64,000 bases of DNA from Pseudoalteromonas sp. '520P1 No. 423' (GCF_001269985.1 NZ_BBZB01000002.1:558001-622000), one strand, 5' to 3'. Counted from the first letter of the stretch, positions 36,995 through 46,986 are shown. The notes: generated from the letters alone by a model not told the origin. Translations and numbers: made by a program.

Positions 36995-37013
36995 TTAGTA
37001 TGAGTTAAACTAA
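36995..37013. promoter_or_regulatory. LysR-type operator candidate
   Basis: The inverted arms ttagt and actaa are 9 bases apart, 16-34 bases before the LysR start, in the promoter shared with the EamA gene. T-N11-A symmetry is typical for LysR-type regulators. A tataat box is visible at 36976-36981. Confidence 0.4.
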
Positions 37014-37028
37014 TAATGAGTTTTTTAA

Positions 37029-37922
37029 ATGAAGTTACCTCCGTTACGTGCATTACAATGTTTTGAAGCTGTTGCTAGGCTGAATAGTTTTTCACAAGCA
37101 GCAGATCAACTTAACGTCACACAAAGTGCGGTTAGCCACCAAGTAAAGCTTTTGGAAGAATATTTAGGCGAAGCTATGTTTAGTCGCCATGGCCGCTCTT
37201 TTGCTTTAACAGAAGTAGGGGAGCGGTATTTTGAAGAAGTAACACATTCATTAAGTAACTTATCTAATGCGAGTCAGCTCATAAGAGAAGGACAAACAGG
37301 TAAGATCCGTTTAGCGCTATATAGCTCAGTCGCGGTTAAGTGGTTGATACCCCGTTTAGATGACTTAAAACAAAAATACCCAGAAATAGAACTCTCGCTC
37401 AATATGATGGCAGATGAACCTAAATGTAGTGATCAGGTAGCAGATTGTTTTATTACGGTAGACCCACCAAAAACAAATTTTGTAGTAGAGTTTTTATATG
37501 CTGAGCGCCTTTATCCAGTATGTGGTCACAAACTTTGGCAACAAATAAAAGATAAACCTTTACCTGATGCCTTATGGACTCAACCGCTATTATCTGTGCA
37601 AAATTTATTCCCAGGAGAGCAATTAGCTGAAGATTGGCGACGCTGGGCGCAACAAGGCGGTTTTGAAATGCCAAGTGATACAAAAATAAATCACTTTAGC
37701 CATATGTTATTGGCAGCAGAAGCTGCCCGATATGATCAGGGCATTACTTTAATGAATCATTATTTGATGTCAGATCAAGACAGGCAATATAATTTTGTGC
37801 GCATTCCTATGCATGAAGTATTAACCGGTGATAATTTCTATTTTGTTTATAAAAAATCACGTGCGAAACAAATGGATATCGTTAAACTAGGGCGTTGGCT
37901 TAAACAGCAGTGTTTTGAGTAA
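37029..37922 (+). CDS. LysR-family transcriptional regulator (GcvA-like)
   Basis: A 297-residue LTTR. The N-terminal helix-turn-helix (LRALQCFEAVARLNSFSQAA then LNVTQSAVSHQVKLLEEYLG) is of the GcvA/AmpR-like type. The effector-binding domain (about 90-297) starts GKIRLALYSSVAVKWL, the usual layout. It diverges from the EamA transporter gene, suggesting that it regulates this transporter and itself in response to an amino acid-like ligand. The gene is intact. Confidence 0.9.
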   Translation: MKLPPLRALQCFEAVARLNSFSQAADQLNVTQSAVSHQVKLLEEYLGEAMFSRHGRSFALTEVGERYFEEVTHSLSNLSNASQLIREGQTGKIRLALYSSVAVKWLIPRLDDLKQKYPEIELSLNMMADEPKCSDQVADCFITVDPPKTNFVVEFLYAERLYPVCGHKLWQQIKDKPLPDALWTQPLLSVQNLFPGEQLAEDWRRWAQQGGFEMPSDTKINHFSHMLLAAEAARYDQGITLMNHYLMSDQDRQYNFVRIPMHEVLTGDNFYFVYKKSRAKQMDIVKLGRWLKQQCFE

Positions 37923-37960
37923 TATAAACACTGCTGCTGAATTATCAAAGTATTGATAGA

Positions 37961-38805
37961 TTATTCATCAGATGAAAAGTAACTTAACTCAGCACTGATC
38001 ACTCTATCTTCATTAAAGGTAAAATAGCCTTGCCAGTTATCGTTTGAAAACTCAAGAATATCATTCATCATATAGGCGTCATCAATATTTAACTTTTTAA
38101 CTACTTGAGACTCAGACATTTCTTTTTCAACATTTAAAAACTGTCAATTAGTTATATTTGAAAATAATGAGTCTAAAATATTTAAACTCGCTGACTTTAT
38201 ATTTATTTCTTCAATTAAAGATAGCTCTGAGAAGGTATTTCGTTTAAAGGTTATAAGCTGATTACAAGAAGTTAAATAGGTTTTTGTTTTTGTCTTAATA
38301 TTAAATCTAAATAAATAATTAGATCTAATATTGTTGATAGTTTGATTTGATAAGTTATTAGTATTTAAACAAGAGTCTTTTGATGAGTTTAAATCTAAGT
38401 CTGATGTATTTCCACATCTTTTTTATCCATACCTAACCTAAATCCATAAAATGAATTTTTAGAAACAAAAGAATCAGCTAGAACAGGTGGTGTTACAGAT
38501 GTACTATGTTTGGTAGTAGATGTTTGAGCTTTAGATTCAACTTCGAAATCGAGAGTCAAATTAGATTGAGTTTGTGTTGATACCAGTGGAGATTTATTTT
38601 TTATAAACTGATCAAATTCTCGCTGGGTTAATTTCAAAGAGTTATCACAATTAATTGCTGGATAGAAAATAGCATATCCGGTTTGTTGTTTAGAATTCAC
38701 CACAGATTTTAAGCTTTCATCTGTATGATATTGTGTATTAAAAGATTTAACGTATACACTATTTATGTCATTTTCTTGTGCATATAAGTTAATTTTATCT
38801 AACAT
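37961..38805 (-). pseudogene. Broken uncharacterised protein gene
   Basis: The minus-strand sense starts near 38805 (MLDKINLYAQENDINS, possibly extending upstream) and runs to TAA 37963-37961. It has a frameshift near 38395, after GFRLGMDKKDVEIHQT, and a TGA at 38146-38144 (NITN-stop-QFLNVE). The GFRLGMDKKDVE segment resembles the 'GlrLGmskeeV' opening of small periplasmic domains. The C-terminal third is Ser/Asn rich and ends FSSDE. No function can be given. Confidence 0.55.
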
Positions 38806-38851
38806 TTTATTTGTTAAAAAGTCTCTTTTATTCCTAATTAAATCCCAATAT

Positions 38852-39574
38852 ATGGTGAAACAAGCTTTTTTAGATAAACCTCTTAATTTAGATGAGCAGA
38901 TTAATGCGCTTATATCCCAAGACATCACAGATTGGAATTTAATTGAGATAAACGCTTTATTTAAACAATTAACTGTCAGTAGCAATAAGTTAAATAAATC
39001 GATCAAAATTATTAATGAAAACCATATAACCTTAGCTGATCCAGAAGTAAAACAGTGGCAAGATGAATTAGTTAGACAATATGAGGTTTTACACCAAAGC
39101 CGCCAATTTATATTAGCTTATTCATTAAACGCTTCAGCTAAAAAACTAAAGTCTATCAACTTATCTCTAGCACAAGATGCAAGACCTTTATTCGCATCAA
39201 TTAATCCAGAAAATGCGTTAAATGCGATGCAACCATTATTTAAAACAATGTTTAAAGAGTATCTTTTTTATCAAAATTTAATGGTAAATCTTTATCTATC
39301 GGGAAAGGGAAGTTGACTCTATCAAGATTTTTTATGGTACGAACCATGGAAGAAACTCGAATCAGATATTTTTATGCCACAAGAAAACTTAGAAACTTAT
39401 TCTGATATGGCTGACCTAAGAACTAAAGAGATCGATAAGATAGTTACACAATATAATATTGAATCACCGGATTTATCTGATGAACTGGTTAGTATTGAAA
39501 TTCTTAATGAGAAATTTAAAGCATTACATATCACAATTTCAAACTTAGCCAGTCATCAGGCTCTTTTATATTAG
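38852..39574 (+). pseudogene. Interrupted uncharacterised helical protein gene
   Basis: From ATG 38852 the frame encodes a helical protein (QINALISQDITDWNLIEIN ... QDELVRQYEVLHQSRQFIL). At 39314-39316 a TGA stops it after SGKGS, but the same frame continues LYQDFLWYEPWKKLESDIF to a stop at 39572-39574. There is no ribosome site or upstream continuation, so the 5' end is probably missing as well, cut by the junction with the preceding minus-strand remnant. The family is not recognised. Confidence 0.5.
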
Positions 39575-39669
39575 AGAGGGACTTTTTATTCTCAGCCTGA
39601 TAGCTCTTGCTTATGTTATTAGGGGAGCTTTCTTTGTAATAAAACAACAAAACTTCCTGTTTTAACCGA

Positions 39670-40041
39670 CTATCTTCCTTGGGCTAAATCTGGGGTTAAT
39701 ACCTGAATAACAAGCCAACCTTTTTGACCTTCTTTATTGAAAATCTCTGCTAAATCAGGCATTTTTTTAAGCCCGGTTAAAAAACCTTCTTTATTGTCTA
39801 TTTCTAATGTTTTATATTCGTATTTTTTCATCTGAGGTAATTCCTTATATTCAAGTTCTAAAATATCTATGACTAATGCTGAGGCAAGTGCTTTTTTTGA
39901 TTGCAATGATGCAGAGCCCGCATTTTCAATTCGCTGAATAGTTCGTAAATTAAGTCCTCAAGCGATAGCTAATTCATCTTGTGAGCATGATTTTTGTTGT
40001 CGTAACTCGACAATTAAATGTGCATTAACTTTAATAAATAC
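39670..40041 (-). pseudogene. XRE-type helix-turn-helix/DUF4177 gene with nonsense codon
   Basis: On the minus strand a small regulator is visible: VNAHLIVELRQQKSCSQDELAIA, then TGA (39960-39958), then GLNLRTIQRIENAGSASLQSKKALASALVIDI, the XRE fold of the 'short HTH' group. It is followed by a DUF4177-like tail (YEYKTLEI and KGWLVIQVLTP). The TGA stands where Ser or Ala is usual, so one base change explains it. The only in-frame starts near 40041 are GTA/ATT-like, so the ATG may also be lost. Confidence 0.65.
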
Positions 40042-40345
40042 CTTTTACTAAATGTGTGAAGACAGAAAAATACTGCATGATGAAGTGAGATTGTTTTACG
40101 AATAGCTTACGACAGTTATACGACAGTTGTAAGTATTTCGTTATATTCAAGGTGTTATTAGCCATTTTTTAAGTAGGTTTAGTTTGTACGAAATTTTCGT
40201 TTTGTTTCATTACTATATAATTAATATAAATTTTAGCTGAAATCCTTTCATATTTGACAAAATGGAAGTTTTTATAAATAAAGTGATTAACTATGTTAAG
40301 CTTAAGCAACATTTTTAAATAATAAAAATAACCAGAGTAATTAAA
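40042..40345. other. Promoter region of the AgaR-like gene
   Basis: An AT-rich stretch of about 300 bases without a gene. The 10-mer tacgacagtt is repeated at 40108 and 40119 (11-bp period), a possible operator. Nothing else is convincing. Confidence 0.4.
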
Positions 40346-41119
40346 ATGCTAAGCACAATAGAAAGACGTCATGAAATTGTATTAAGAACACAAAAGCTTG
40401 GTAATGTATCCGTAAAAGAATTAGCTACAGAATTCGATATTTCAACGGTAACAATTCGACATGACTTAAATGAATTAAATAAATTAGGATTGATTGTACG
40501 CTCGCGTGGTGGTGCTGTTGCAAGTACACGTTTAACCAAAGAGTTATCTGTAAAAGAGAAGCATAAAGAAAACCATAAAATTAAAAAACAGTTAGGTGCA
40601 GCTGTCGCACAATTTATTAATGATGGCGATGCCGTTTTATTAGACTCAGGTACTACCACTGAAGAAGTTGCAGGTTGTTTAGGCAAGCATAAAGACATAA
40701 TAGTGATGACTAACGGCTTAAATATAGCCAATGAATTAGCAGGTTTTGAAAATTGTGATGTATTAATTACCGGCGGTCAGTTACGTAAAAAGTCTATGTC
40801 TTTTTATGGCTCTCATGCAGAAGATATTTTAAATGATTATAATTTTAATAAAGTTATTTTAGGTGTTGATGGTATAGATTTAAAAAGCGGTATAAGCACA
40901 CATTATGAACCTGAGGCCAGTTTTAACCGCGCGATGTGTGATAATGCAGATCAGATTATAGTGGTAACAGACTCTTCTAAATTTGGCCGCCGTTCACTTC
41001 ATTCAATTCTACAATTAAATGCGATTGATATTTTAATAACAGATAGCGGCATCCCTCAAGAATTTATTGAACTGTTTGAAAAAACAAATACGCAAGTTCA
41101 TATTGTAGATGCTAAATAG
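40346..41119 (+). CDS. DeoR-family regulator (AgaR-like)
   Basis: A 257-residue repressor-type regulator. The N-terminal HTH (about residues 5-58) has SVKELATEFDISTVTIRHDLN and then the RSRGGA tail of DeoR proteins. The sugar-binding (ISOCOT) domain carries LLDSGTTTEEVA, TNGLNIANELAG and the conserved VTDSSKFGRRSLH end, all shared with AgaR. AgaR responds to N-acetylgalactosamine metabolites in enteric bacteria, and no aga genes lie nearby, so its target here is unknown. A terminator follows at 41142. Confidence 0.9.
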   Translation: MLSTIERRHEIVLRTQKLGNVSVKELATEFDISTVTIRHDLNELNKLGLIVRSRGGAVASTRLTKELSVKEKHKENHKIKKQLGAAVAQFINDGDAVLLDSGTTTEEVAGCLGKHKDIIVMTNGLNIANELAGFENCDVLITGGQLRKKSMSFYGSHAEDILNDYNFNKVILGVDGIDLKSGISTHYEPEASFNRAMCDNADQIIVVTDSSKFGRRSLHSILQLNAIDILITDSGIPQEFIELFEKTNTQVHIVDAK

Positions 41120-41141
41120 TTGTAGTTAATTTACTTAATTG

Positions 41142-41165
41142 AAAAAGCGCTTTAAGCGCTTTTTT
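41142..41165 (+). terminator. Rho-independent terminator after the AgaR-like gene
   Basis: The stem aaaaagcgctt with aagcgcttttt lies 20 bases after the stop and is followed by a T-run. Confidence 0.9.
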
Positions 41166-41275
41166 ATGTTTAGAATTATTTTGTTACCAAAACCATCTGC
41201 TATTTAGGTATTATCTTATGTATTTTTTCTGAATTCAATGTACCTTTTATTAATACTCCTATTTTATGGTTATTT

Positions 41276-42349
41276 ATGAACAAGTATCTTGTCGTTATAT
41301 TTTTATTGTGCTTGATGGGATGTAGTACAACTAGCAAAGTTGATGAGAATAGCTTATCTCTGAAAGCAAAACTTTCCGCAATTATTAATAAGCAAAAAGA
41401 TACAAAACCAGGATTGAGTGTATTAGTAAAACATAAAAATAAAACCTTAATTAAAACAAGCAAAGGTCTTGCTAATCAGCGCTGTGTCATTACTGAAAAT
41501 ACCGCATTTAGAATTGGCTCTATTAGTAAAACTTTTACAGCTTTGTCTATAATGACTTTAGTTGAGTCTGGTCAGCTATCGCTCAGCGATAATGTTAAAC
41601 AACATCTTGCATCTTTGCCGAATAACTGGGCTGATATTAACATTAAAGACTTACTCTCTCATAAAGTCAGTTTATCAAAAGATTTTTTTGCATTTAATAA
41701 TCTTCATTTAGCTAATAATGCAACAAATAGCACTTTATTATCTTATTTACAGCAAGACGATTTACAAGTATCAAAATTAGAACGAGACAAAGCGGTTTAT
41801 TGTAATACTTGTTATGTTTTACTTGCTGAGATAGTAAAGCACGTGAGTGACCAAGATTATAATGAATATATGGCACAACATGTTTTTATGCCCGCTAATA
41901 TGAAGCAGAGCTATATTGTTGACGAACATACACATTTAAAGCCTGCCAGTGCGCTAAATTATGCAAAAACAACTAGGTTCTTTAATATCGAGCAATATAC
42001 AACGGGTGCGATGGCGCAAGTTAGTAGCATTAATGATCTAGATAATTTTATCACCGCGCTCAAACAAGAAAAAATAGTGAGTAAAAGTTCGTTAGATAAT
42101 ATGACTCAGGTGCATTCTGATTTGGGAGAAGATGGCTTATATGGATTAGGATGGATTATTGGCTGGGGTAACGAACCATTTTTTGCACATAGTGGTTCAC
42201 AAGATGGTTATCAATCTGAATTATTTTTATATCCAAAATATGATTTCGAAGTGGCTATATTATCAAATGGTGGAGACGAGACGTTTCAGCTTCAAAGTGA
42301 ATTGATGCAAGCAATAATCAGTCACTTTAAAGCACTTAATGAAGTTTAA
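41276..42349 (+). CDS. Serine hydrolase of the beta-lactamase (class C/PBP4*) fold, lipoprotein
   Basis: A 357-residue exported protein. The lipobox is LMGC (Cys16). The catalytic motifs are Ser82-x-x-Lys85 (SISK) in GSISKTFTAL, the Tyr-x-Asn equivalent YCN, and HSG in AHSGSQDGY. Such proteins act as DD-peptidases, esterases or beta-lactamases, and the fold alone does not decide. It is followed in convergent orientation by the acyltransferase gene with a 7-base gap. The start ATG is directly followed by the signal peptide. It appears intact. Confidence 0.87.
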   Translation: MNKYLVVIFLLCLMGCSTTSKVDENSLSLKAKLSAIINKQKDTKPGLSVLVKHKNKTLIKTSKGLANQRCVITENTAFRIGSISKTFTALSIMTLVESGQLSLSDNVKQHLASLPNNWADINIKDLLSHKVSLSKDFFAFNNLHLANNATNSTLLSYLQQDDLQVSKLERDKAVYCNTCYVLLAEIVKHVSDQDYNEYMAQHVFMPANMKQSYIVDEHTHLKPASALNYAKTTRFFNIEQYTTGAMAQVSSINDLDNFITALKQEKIVSKSSLDNMTQVHSDLGEDGLYGLGWIIGWGNEPFFAHSGSQDGYQSELFLYPKYDFEVAILSNGGDETFQLQSELMQAIISHFKALNEV

Positions 42350-42356
42350 CTTAAAT

Positions 42357-42944
42357 TTAAAAACCAGAAACATTCTCAGGATATTTAGCCATATTTTTAT
42401 CATATAAAGACTTTATGCTAATAAGCGCATGCTCAGTATTTTCATTAATATGTTGCGCAGGCATGATAATAAATGTTTTTGTTCTATAATCGAGCGCCAT
42501 AGGAACCACAGGCACATTTGAATTATGTGCAATATGTAAAAATCCAGTTTTCCATTCTTTAGATTTTTTACGGGTGCCCTCAGGAGCAAGACCCAATACC
42601 AAATGTTCGTTGTTATCAAATTGCTTTTTGACTTGTGAAACAAGACCATGGGGCGAACTACGATCAACGGGCATACCACCCCAAGCTTTTAATATCGGTC
42701 CTAATGGCCAAAAGAAAATGCTATTTTTACCTAAAAACCGAATCGTAATGCCCAATTGTAACTTAACAGCAATGGCAATTATAAAATCCCAATTTGATGT
42801 ATGAGGCGCGACAGCTGCAACAAATTTAGATGTTTGAGGGAATTCACCTGAAACCTTCCAGCCTAAGAGTTTTAATAAAAAGCGACCTAAATAATGGCTT
42901 ATGCTTTTTTGCGAGGTTTTAATACATTTGGGTAATGTTGTCAT
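42357..42944 (-). CDS. PlsC-like 1-acylglycerol-3-phosphate acyltransferase family protein
   Basis: A 195-residue acyltransferase of the PlsC superfamily. The catalytic HX4D is HTSNWD (His48, Asp53) and the substrate motif is PEGTRKK. The family transfers acyl chains to lysophosphatidic acid or related acceptors at the inner membrane face. This short, soluble-looking version lacks clear TM segments, so its acceptor may differ. ATG 42944 is a natural start. Confidence 0.85.
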   Translation of the reverse strand: MTTLPKCIKTSQKSISHYLGRFLLKLLGWKVSGEFPQTSKFVAAVAPHTSNWDFIIAIAVKLQLGITIRFLGKNSIFFWPLGPILKAWGGMPVDRSSPHGLVSQVKKQFDNNEHLVLGLAPEGTRKKSKEWKTGFLHIAHNSNVPVVPMALDYRTKTFIIMPAQHINENTEHALISIKSLYDKNMAKYPENVSGF

Positions 42945-43038
42945 GGATGATGAATAGCAGTTTTATTTTTATTCTGGGAATTTATCATAAGTGGTAATGA
43001 TTACCAGAAATAGCAGAGTAAGTTTTGATATTAAGGGA

Positions 43039-43773
43039 TTAAAGGGCTATCCACATATCTGTGGGTAATTTGTTTTCTTTCATTATTTTTTCATAATCTC
43101 CTTCTTTTATACCTTGGTATATTGCTTTGTCTATGATCTCTTTTAGGATTTTATAACTTAGGTTCTGTTTTGATAATGCGATATGAGCAGATCTTTTTTC
43201 TGCTCCTTGTTCTTGAAAATGAATGTATTTCGATATAGATTTTAGCTCATTTTTTATTAAATATTCTCCATAACCTCGAGCTAAAATAAATTTATCAATT
43301 TCATTTTTAGCTAAAAGCTGCAAGCCTCTTTGAGCAGTGGGTACTTGTATTAAGTTGTTTTGCTGCTTTGATGAAAGAATTTGATCTAAATTATTAATTC
43401 TTACCGAAGCGATTTTATTACCTGAACTTTGGTAGTTTGAATTAACAAAAAAACCAAAATAATCGTAGCCTAAAGGCCTGCTTAGTACCGCCCATTCTTT
43501 ACTACCCACTAGATTCGCCGCTAAAAATAGCCCATCAAGTTTACCTTCTTGTACTGTAGATAAAGCTTTTGACCAAGGTTGAGACACGACACTTACTGTA
43601 TGGCCTGATTTTCTCAAAGCTTGAGTTAAAAAAAGCCAACTAGCACGATATAAAGGGTAGTTATTGACGATCATTCGACTATGATCAGGGCCAACGGCAA
43701 GACGTATATTTCTTGCTTGCGTTGAAGCACAAAAGAATATGAAAATACACAATAGGGTAAGTAATCAATTCAT
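43039..43773 (-). pseudogene. Extracellular solute-binding (SBP_bac_3-like) protein, TGA at codon 3
   Basis: An exported periplasmic binding-type protein related to polar amino acid/signal-binding domains: RLAVGPDHSRM, QPWSKALSTVQEGKLDGLF, LGYDYFGFFVN and a C-terminal EGDYEKIMKEN. The natural start seems to be ATG 43773, which gives MN then TGA (43767-43765) then LLTLLCIFIFFCASTQA, a signal peptide cut at codon 3. A TTG at 43752 could open the rest but would lose the charged start of the signal. It is probably a pseudogene in early decay, or a sequencing error; everything after codon 3 is intact. Confidence 0.65.
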
Positions 43774-43949
43774 TTTTAAAATTCTTAAAGACCGCAATGA
43801 AAATTCATTTGAGTATAGTTAAATTAACAGTCTTGGGAAATAAAGGCTATTTAATATTCGTTTGATATTAAATTTCATAATAAACATAGATTTAATTGAT
43901 GTATCTGTTATATTCAGCTTCCAAAATTCGATTATAAGGACATAATTTA

Positions 43950-44594
43950 GTGAAGTTCATTAATATCATTCTTTTCAGTATGTACGTACTTACTTCAAGT
44001 TTAGCTTCAGCAAATGATAAAAATACATTTAGCTATTTTGGCGCTGCATTACAGAAAAGTAATTTTGACGAAATTCAGTTTCAATCGAACCCACAAACTG
44101 TTTTTGATGATCCTAAAAAATATAAAGAAAGTAAATCTGGCATAGGTGTGCGTATTTTTACGGGCTTTAATTTTAATGAATATATCGCTGTTGAAGCTGG
44201 CTTATCTCAGTTTGCAAAACCAGACTTTGCTGTTACTGAAAAAATTATCAATGCAGATAAAACAACTAAAACTACAACACATCATAAAGGCAATTTCAGT
44301 ACGTTAGGAATAGACATTCGTGCAATTGGCTCTTATTCATTGACCGATGATGTTTTTATAAGGGCACAATTAGGTGCTATAGGTTGGGATAACAAATACG
44401 CATCATTGAATGTGGCAGAAGATGAAGTGGTGACTGTTACTGAAGCAAAAGATCGCGGTGTTTCGTTAATGACAGGTTTCGGATTTGGTTATGGTATTAG
44501 TAAAACAATGGCCGTGACATTAGACTTTGAAAAAACAGAAATTGCAGAAATCCCCGTTAAAACAATTGCTATCGGCTTTTCATTTAAGTTATGA
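43950..44594 (+). CDS. Outer-membrane beta-barrel protein
   Basis: A 214-residue secreted protein with a signal peptide (about 1-21, ending SLASA) and alternating hydrophobic strands ending GFSFKL, typical of small eight-stranded barrels like OmpW/OmpX. GTG 43950 is preceded by AAGGA. Strand repeats such as FTGFNFNEYIAVEAGLSQF and the terminal Leu/Phe pattern support an outer-membrane role. The exact family and function are not known. Confidence 0.7.
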   Translation: MKFINIILFSMYVLTSSLASANDKNTFSYFGAALQKSNFDEIQFQSNPQTVFDDPKKYKESKSGIGVRIFTGFNFNEYIAVEAGLSQFAKPDFAVTEKIINADKTTKTTTHHKGNFSTLGIDIRAIGSYSLTDDVFIRAQLGAIGWDNKYASLNVAEDEVVTVTEAKDRGVSLMTGFGFGYGISKTMAVTLDFEKTEIAEIPVKTIAIGFSFKL

Positions 44595-44686
44595 ATCTTT
44601 GAGTAAGAAAATAAACACAATGTTTCAATGACTCATAACGTTAATTATTTTATTATCTTACGCATTAGAATAATAAGGTATAAAGA

Positions 44687-45325
44687 ATGTTTAAGTTAAT
44701 TTCAGTTATTACACTCGCATCTGCAATTTTAATCAGTGCATGCAGTGAACCAAAACAAAATGTGCAATCAGCTAAAAGTGGCCAAGTTGATATTAGCTAT
44801 GAGGAAGGTAAACATTACCGCTTAGTTAACAACATTAATGTAGGTGAACTTAAAGCACCATTTTTAGTTGAATACTTTTGGTTAGGTTGCCCTCATTGTC
44901 AAAGCTTTGAAAAACCGCTTCAAGACTTTAAATCCGCGAACCCTGAAGTTGGATTCATTAGAAAACACGCCGTATTATCTGAAGGCTGGGTAAATGATGG
45001 TCGAATTTTCTATGCACTTCAAGAAACCAATAATATGGCACATTTTTCTGAACTATTTGATTTATATAAATCAGGTATCACTGATGCAAATTTTGATGCT
45101 TTTTTTACTAAAAATAATATTGATAAAGCTGTATTTTTAGAAACTGCAGGTAAAAATGAAAACGTTATCAATAATATGAAAGAAAGTTATGAAGAAATGA
45201 GCGCGAATAAAATGACCAGTGTGCCATCTATTGTTGTTAATGGTAAATATCTGATCATCGCTTCTGAAGATACTAATAATAATGAGAAATACTTCAAACT
45301 TGTAAATCACCTCCTTAAAAAGTAA
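44687..45325 (+). CDS. DsbA-like thiol:disulfide lipoprotein
   Basis: A 212-residue periplasmic oxidoreductase. The lipobox is ISAC (Cys19). The active site is Cys68-Pro-His-Cys71 (WLGCPHCQ), the DsbA type, and the cis-Pro loop is SVPSIVVNGKY. It would introduce disulfide bonds in exported proteins. It follows the barrel gene on the same strand, and a 27-bp perfect hairpin at 45341 follows the stop. It looks intact. Confidence 0.88.
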   Translation: MFKLISVITLASAILISACSEPKQNVQSAKSGQVDISYEEGKHYRLVNNINVGELKAPFLVEYFWLGCPHCQSFEKPLQDFKSANPEVGFIRKHAVLSEGWVNDGRIFYALQETNNMAHFSELFDLYKSGITDANFDAFFTKNNIDKAVFLETAGKNENVINNMKESYEEMSANKMTSVPSIVVNGKYLIIASEDTNNNEKYFKLVNHLLKK

Positions 45326-45340
45326 AACCAACATAAATAT

Positions 45341-45408
45341 AAAGGGGTCGGAGTTAATTAATTTAGGTACATTCATTTGTTCCTAAATTAATTAACTCCG
45401 ACCCCTTT
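45341..45408. repeat. 27-bp perfect REP-like hairpin/terminator
   Basis: The arms run 45341-45367 and 45382-45408 and start ggggtcggagttaattaa. They are fully complementary around a 14-base loop and followed by a T-run. Similar 'ggggtcggagt' palindromes are known in marine gammaproteobacteria as REP/RAYT-mobilised repeats. It can also terminate the DsbA-like gene. Downstream is a truncated GNAT gene. Confidence 0.7.
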
Positions 45409-45428
45409 TTTTTATAGATAGCTGTTTT

Positions 45429-45634
45429 AAAGGGCAAGGCTTAGGTCATATGTTCATCAATGGAGCAGAAAATAAGTATGGTAAAACATATTGGCTTTAT
45501 ACTTTTAAACTTGGGTTGAAAACGATTCAAACGGTTTTTACGAGCATTTAGGTTTTTAAAAGATAGGATTGCTAACCTTTGAATTTTCTGGAGGTTTGAT
45601 TGAGAATAATGTGTTTCAGTCTACAAAGGCATAA
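45429..45634 (+). pseudogene. GNAT C-terminal remnant
   Basis: Immediately after the REP-like hairpin a GNAT end is readable: KGQGLGHMFINGAENKYGKTYWLYTF in one frame, then, after a 1-base shift, NDSNGFYEHLGF, a TAA, and KIGLLTFEFSGGLIENN to TAA 45632-45634. The N-terminal half is absent. Confidence 0.6.
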
Positions 45635-45815
45635 TAAATTTAAAGTTTTTTGAAACCTAAACTTATTGTAATATATAATGTGAAATAAATTAGAAGATAA
45701 TTTAACTTTTCTAAGAAACCTGAATCAATACCTAATATAGTGTAATAGTTTGGTTTTTATTAGATGTTAATTTAAATGAGTACTTTGCAAACTCGTTATT
45801 TTTTAAAGGTCGTCG

Positions 45816-46283
45816 ATGAATCGAAATTTTATAAAAACAATAGCTATAGTCTTCTTTCTTTCAGGTTGCGCTGAAAGGGCAATTGATATCAGTGATAAGG
45901 ATGGTAAAATTGTAGGTGGTTGTATTGCTGGCTTTGATTGGCATTTATACGGGCTACAAGATTCTATTGATTATGTGTTATATGAATGCGCTAAAGATTC
46001 AATTGCAAAAGGCTATACAATATCTGATGAAAGATTGCTCTCGATTGATTTTTCACTACCGCCTCCGCCAAAAGGGCAGTTATGGAATAAAAAAATAGCG
46101 ATGATGCAATTTCATAGCGGAAAAATTACTCAAAGGAAATTAGGGTATATACTTGCTGCAACAGAACTTCAATATACCAAGGTTTTGCGTGCTGCTGAAG
46201 AAGATTTAGCTAGCAAAAAAATAAGCCAGTCTGAATTTAATGAAATCAACAAAACCGCTAAACTTAAGTGGCTTGGTGAATAA
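45816..46283 (+). CDS. Hypothetical lipoprotein
   Basis: A 155-residue protein with a lipobox at SGC (FFLSGCAERA). It has a cysteine/tryptophan-rich stretch (GCIAGFDWHLYGLQD then LYECAKDS) and a helical Lys/Glu C-terminus (LRAAEEDLASKKISQSEFNEI). No family is recognised. The ATG has AAGG about 10 bases upstream. Its codon use and length suggest a real gene. Confidence 0.65.
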   Translation: MNRNFIKTIAIVFFLSGCAERAIDISDKDGKIVGGCIAGFDWHLYGLQDSIDYVLYECAKDSIAKGYTISDERLLSIDFSLPPPPKGQLWNKKIAMMQFHSGKITQRKLGYILAATELQYTKVLRAAEEDLASKKISQSEFNEINKTAKLKWLGE

Positions 46284-46584
46284 ATACGTTTTAAATAGCA
46301 ATCTTTTAAAATATCGTATTGATTATCGACAGAGTTATTCAGCATTCATTTAGTACTTCCTTATAAGCTAACTTGTTTAAAACACTGCAAGTCTAATATC
46401 TTATTTATTGCACAACGCCAATTAAAAGGTTCCTTATATGAGTTTTTTGTTGCGCTAGTAAGGTGATGTTATATTCAACTGAAGTTTCTATCTTATTGTT
46501 TTGAATTAATTAAAAATGTACTCTTATTTAAAAACTTATTATACCTTAACTTGTGTATTGTTATTGTTATGAGCAACTAATCCC
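46284..46584. other. Intergenic stretch without a recognisable gene
   Basis: About 300 AT-rich bases. An ATG at 46569 in another frame (MSN then TAA) may be the old start of the following GNAT gene, separated from it by a 1-base shift. Otherwise empty. Confidence 0.35.
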
Positions 46585-46986
46585 TTGTTGTACAAAAAAG
46601 AAAATTTTTTTATTTATGATGATGTGAAGCATGTCAATTTTATAAAAGTACAAGAGTTGTTATCTGCATCTTATTGGGCGTCTGAAAGGTCTATTGATGT
46701 TATTCAAAAATCAGTTGAACACTCAGAGTGCTTTTCACTTTACAACGGAGAGATTCAAATCGGATTTGCTCGGGTTGTCACAGATTATTCAACTTTTGGT
46801 TATATCGCTGATGTTATCATCGACTCCAATTACAGAGGACAAGGACTTGGAAAATGGTTAGTGGAAACGGTGATCAATGATCCTCGATGGAAAGATAAAT
46901 TCCTTTTACTGGCTACAGATGATGCACATAACTTATATCAAAAGTATGGCTTTAAACAAAGTCCGAAACTGATGGGAGTAGGCTGA
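46585..46986 (+). CDS. GNAT-family N-acetyltransferase, start uncertain
   Basis: A 133-residue acetyltransferase. Motif A is YRGQGLGKWLVE and the late motif is AHNLYQKYGF, with an IGFARVVTDYSTFGYIADV core. The frame begins with TTG codons (46585) and has no clear ribosome site. An ATG 16 bases upstream would be in frame after removing one base, so a small frameshift may have destroyed the true start. The body of the protein is intact. The substrate is unknown. Confidence 0.68.
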   Translation: MLYKKENFFIYDDVKHVNFIKVQELLSASYWASERSIDVIQKSVEHSECFSLYNGEIQIGFARVVTDYSTFGYIADVIIDSNYRGQGLGKWLVETVINDPRWKDKFLLLATDDAHNLYQKYGFKQSPKLMGVG

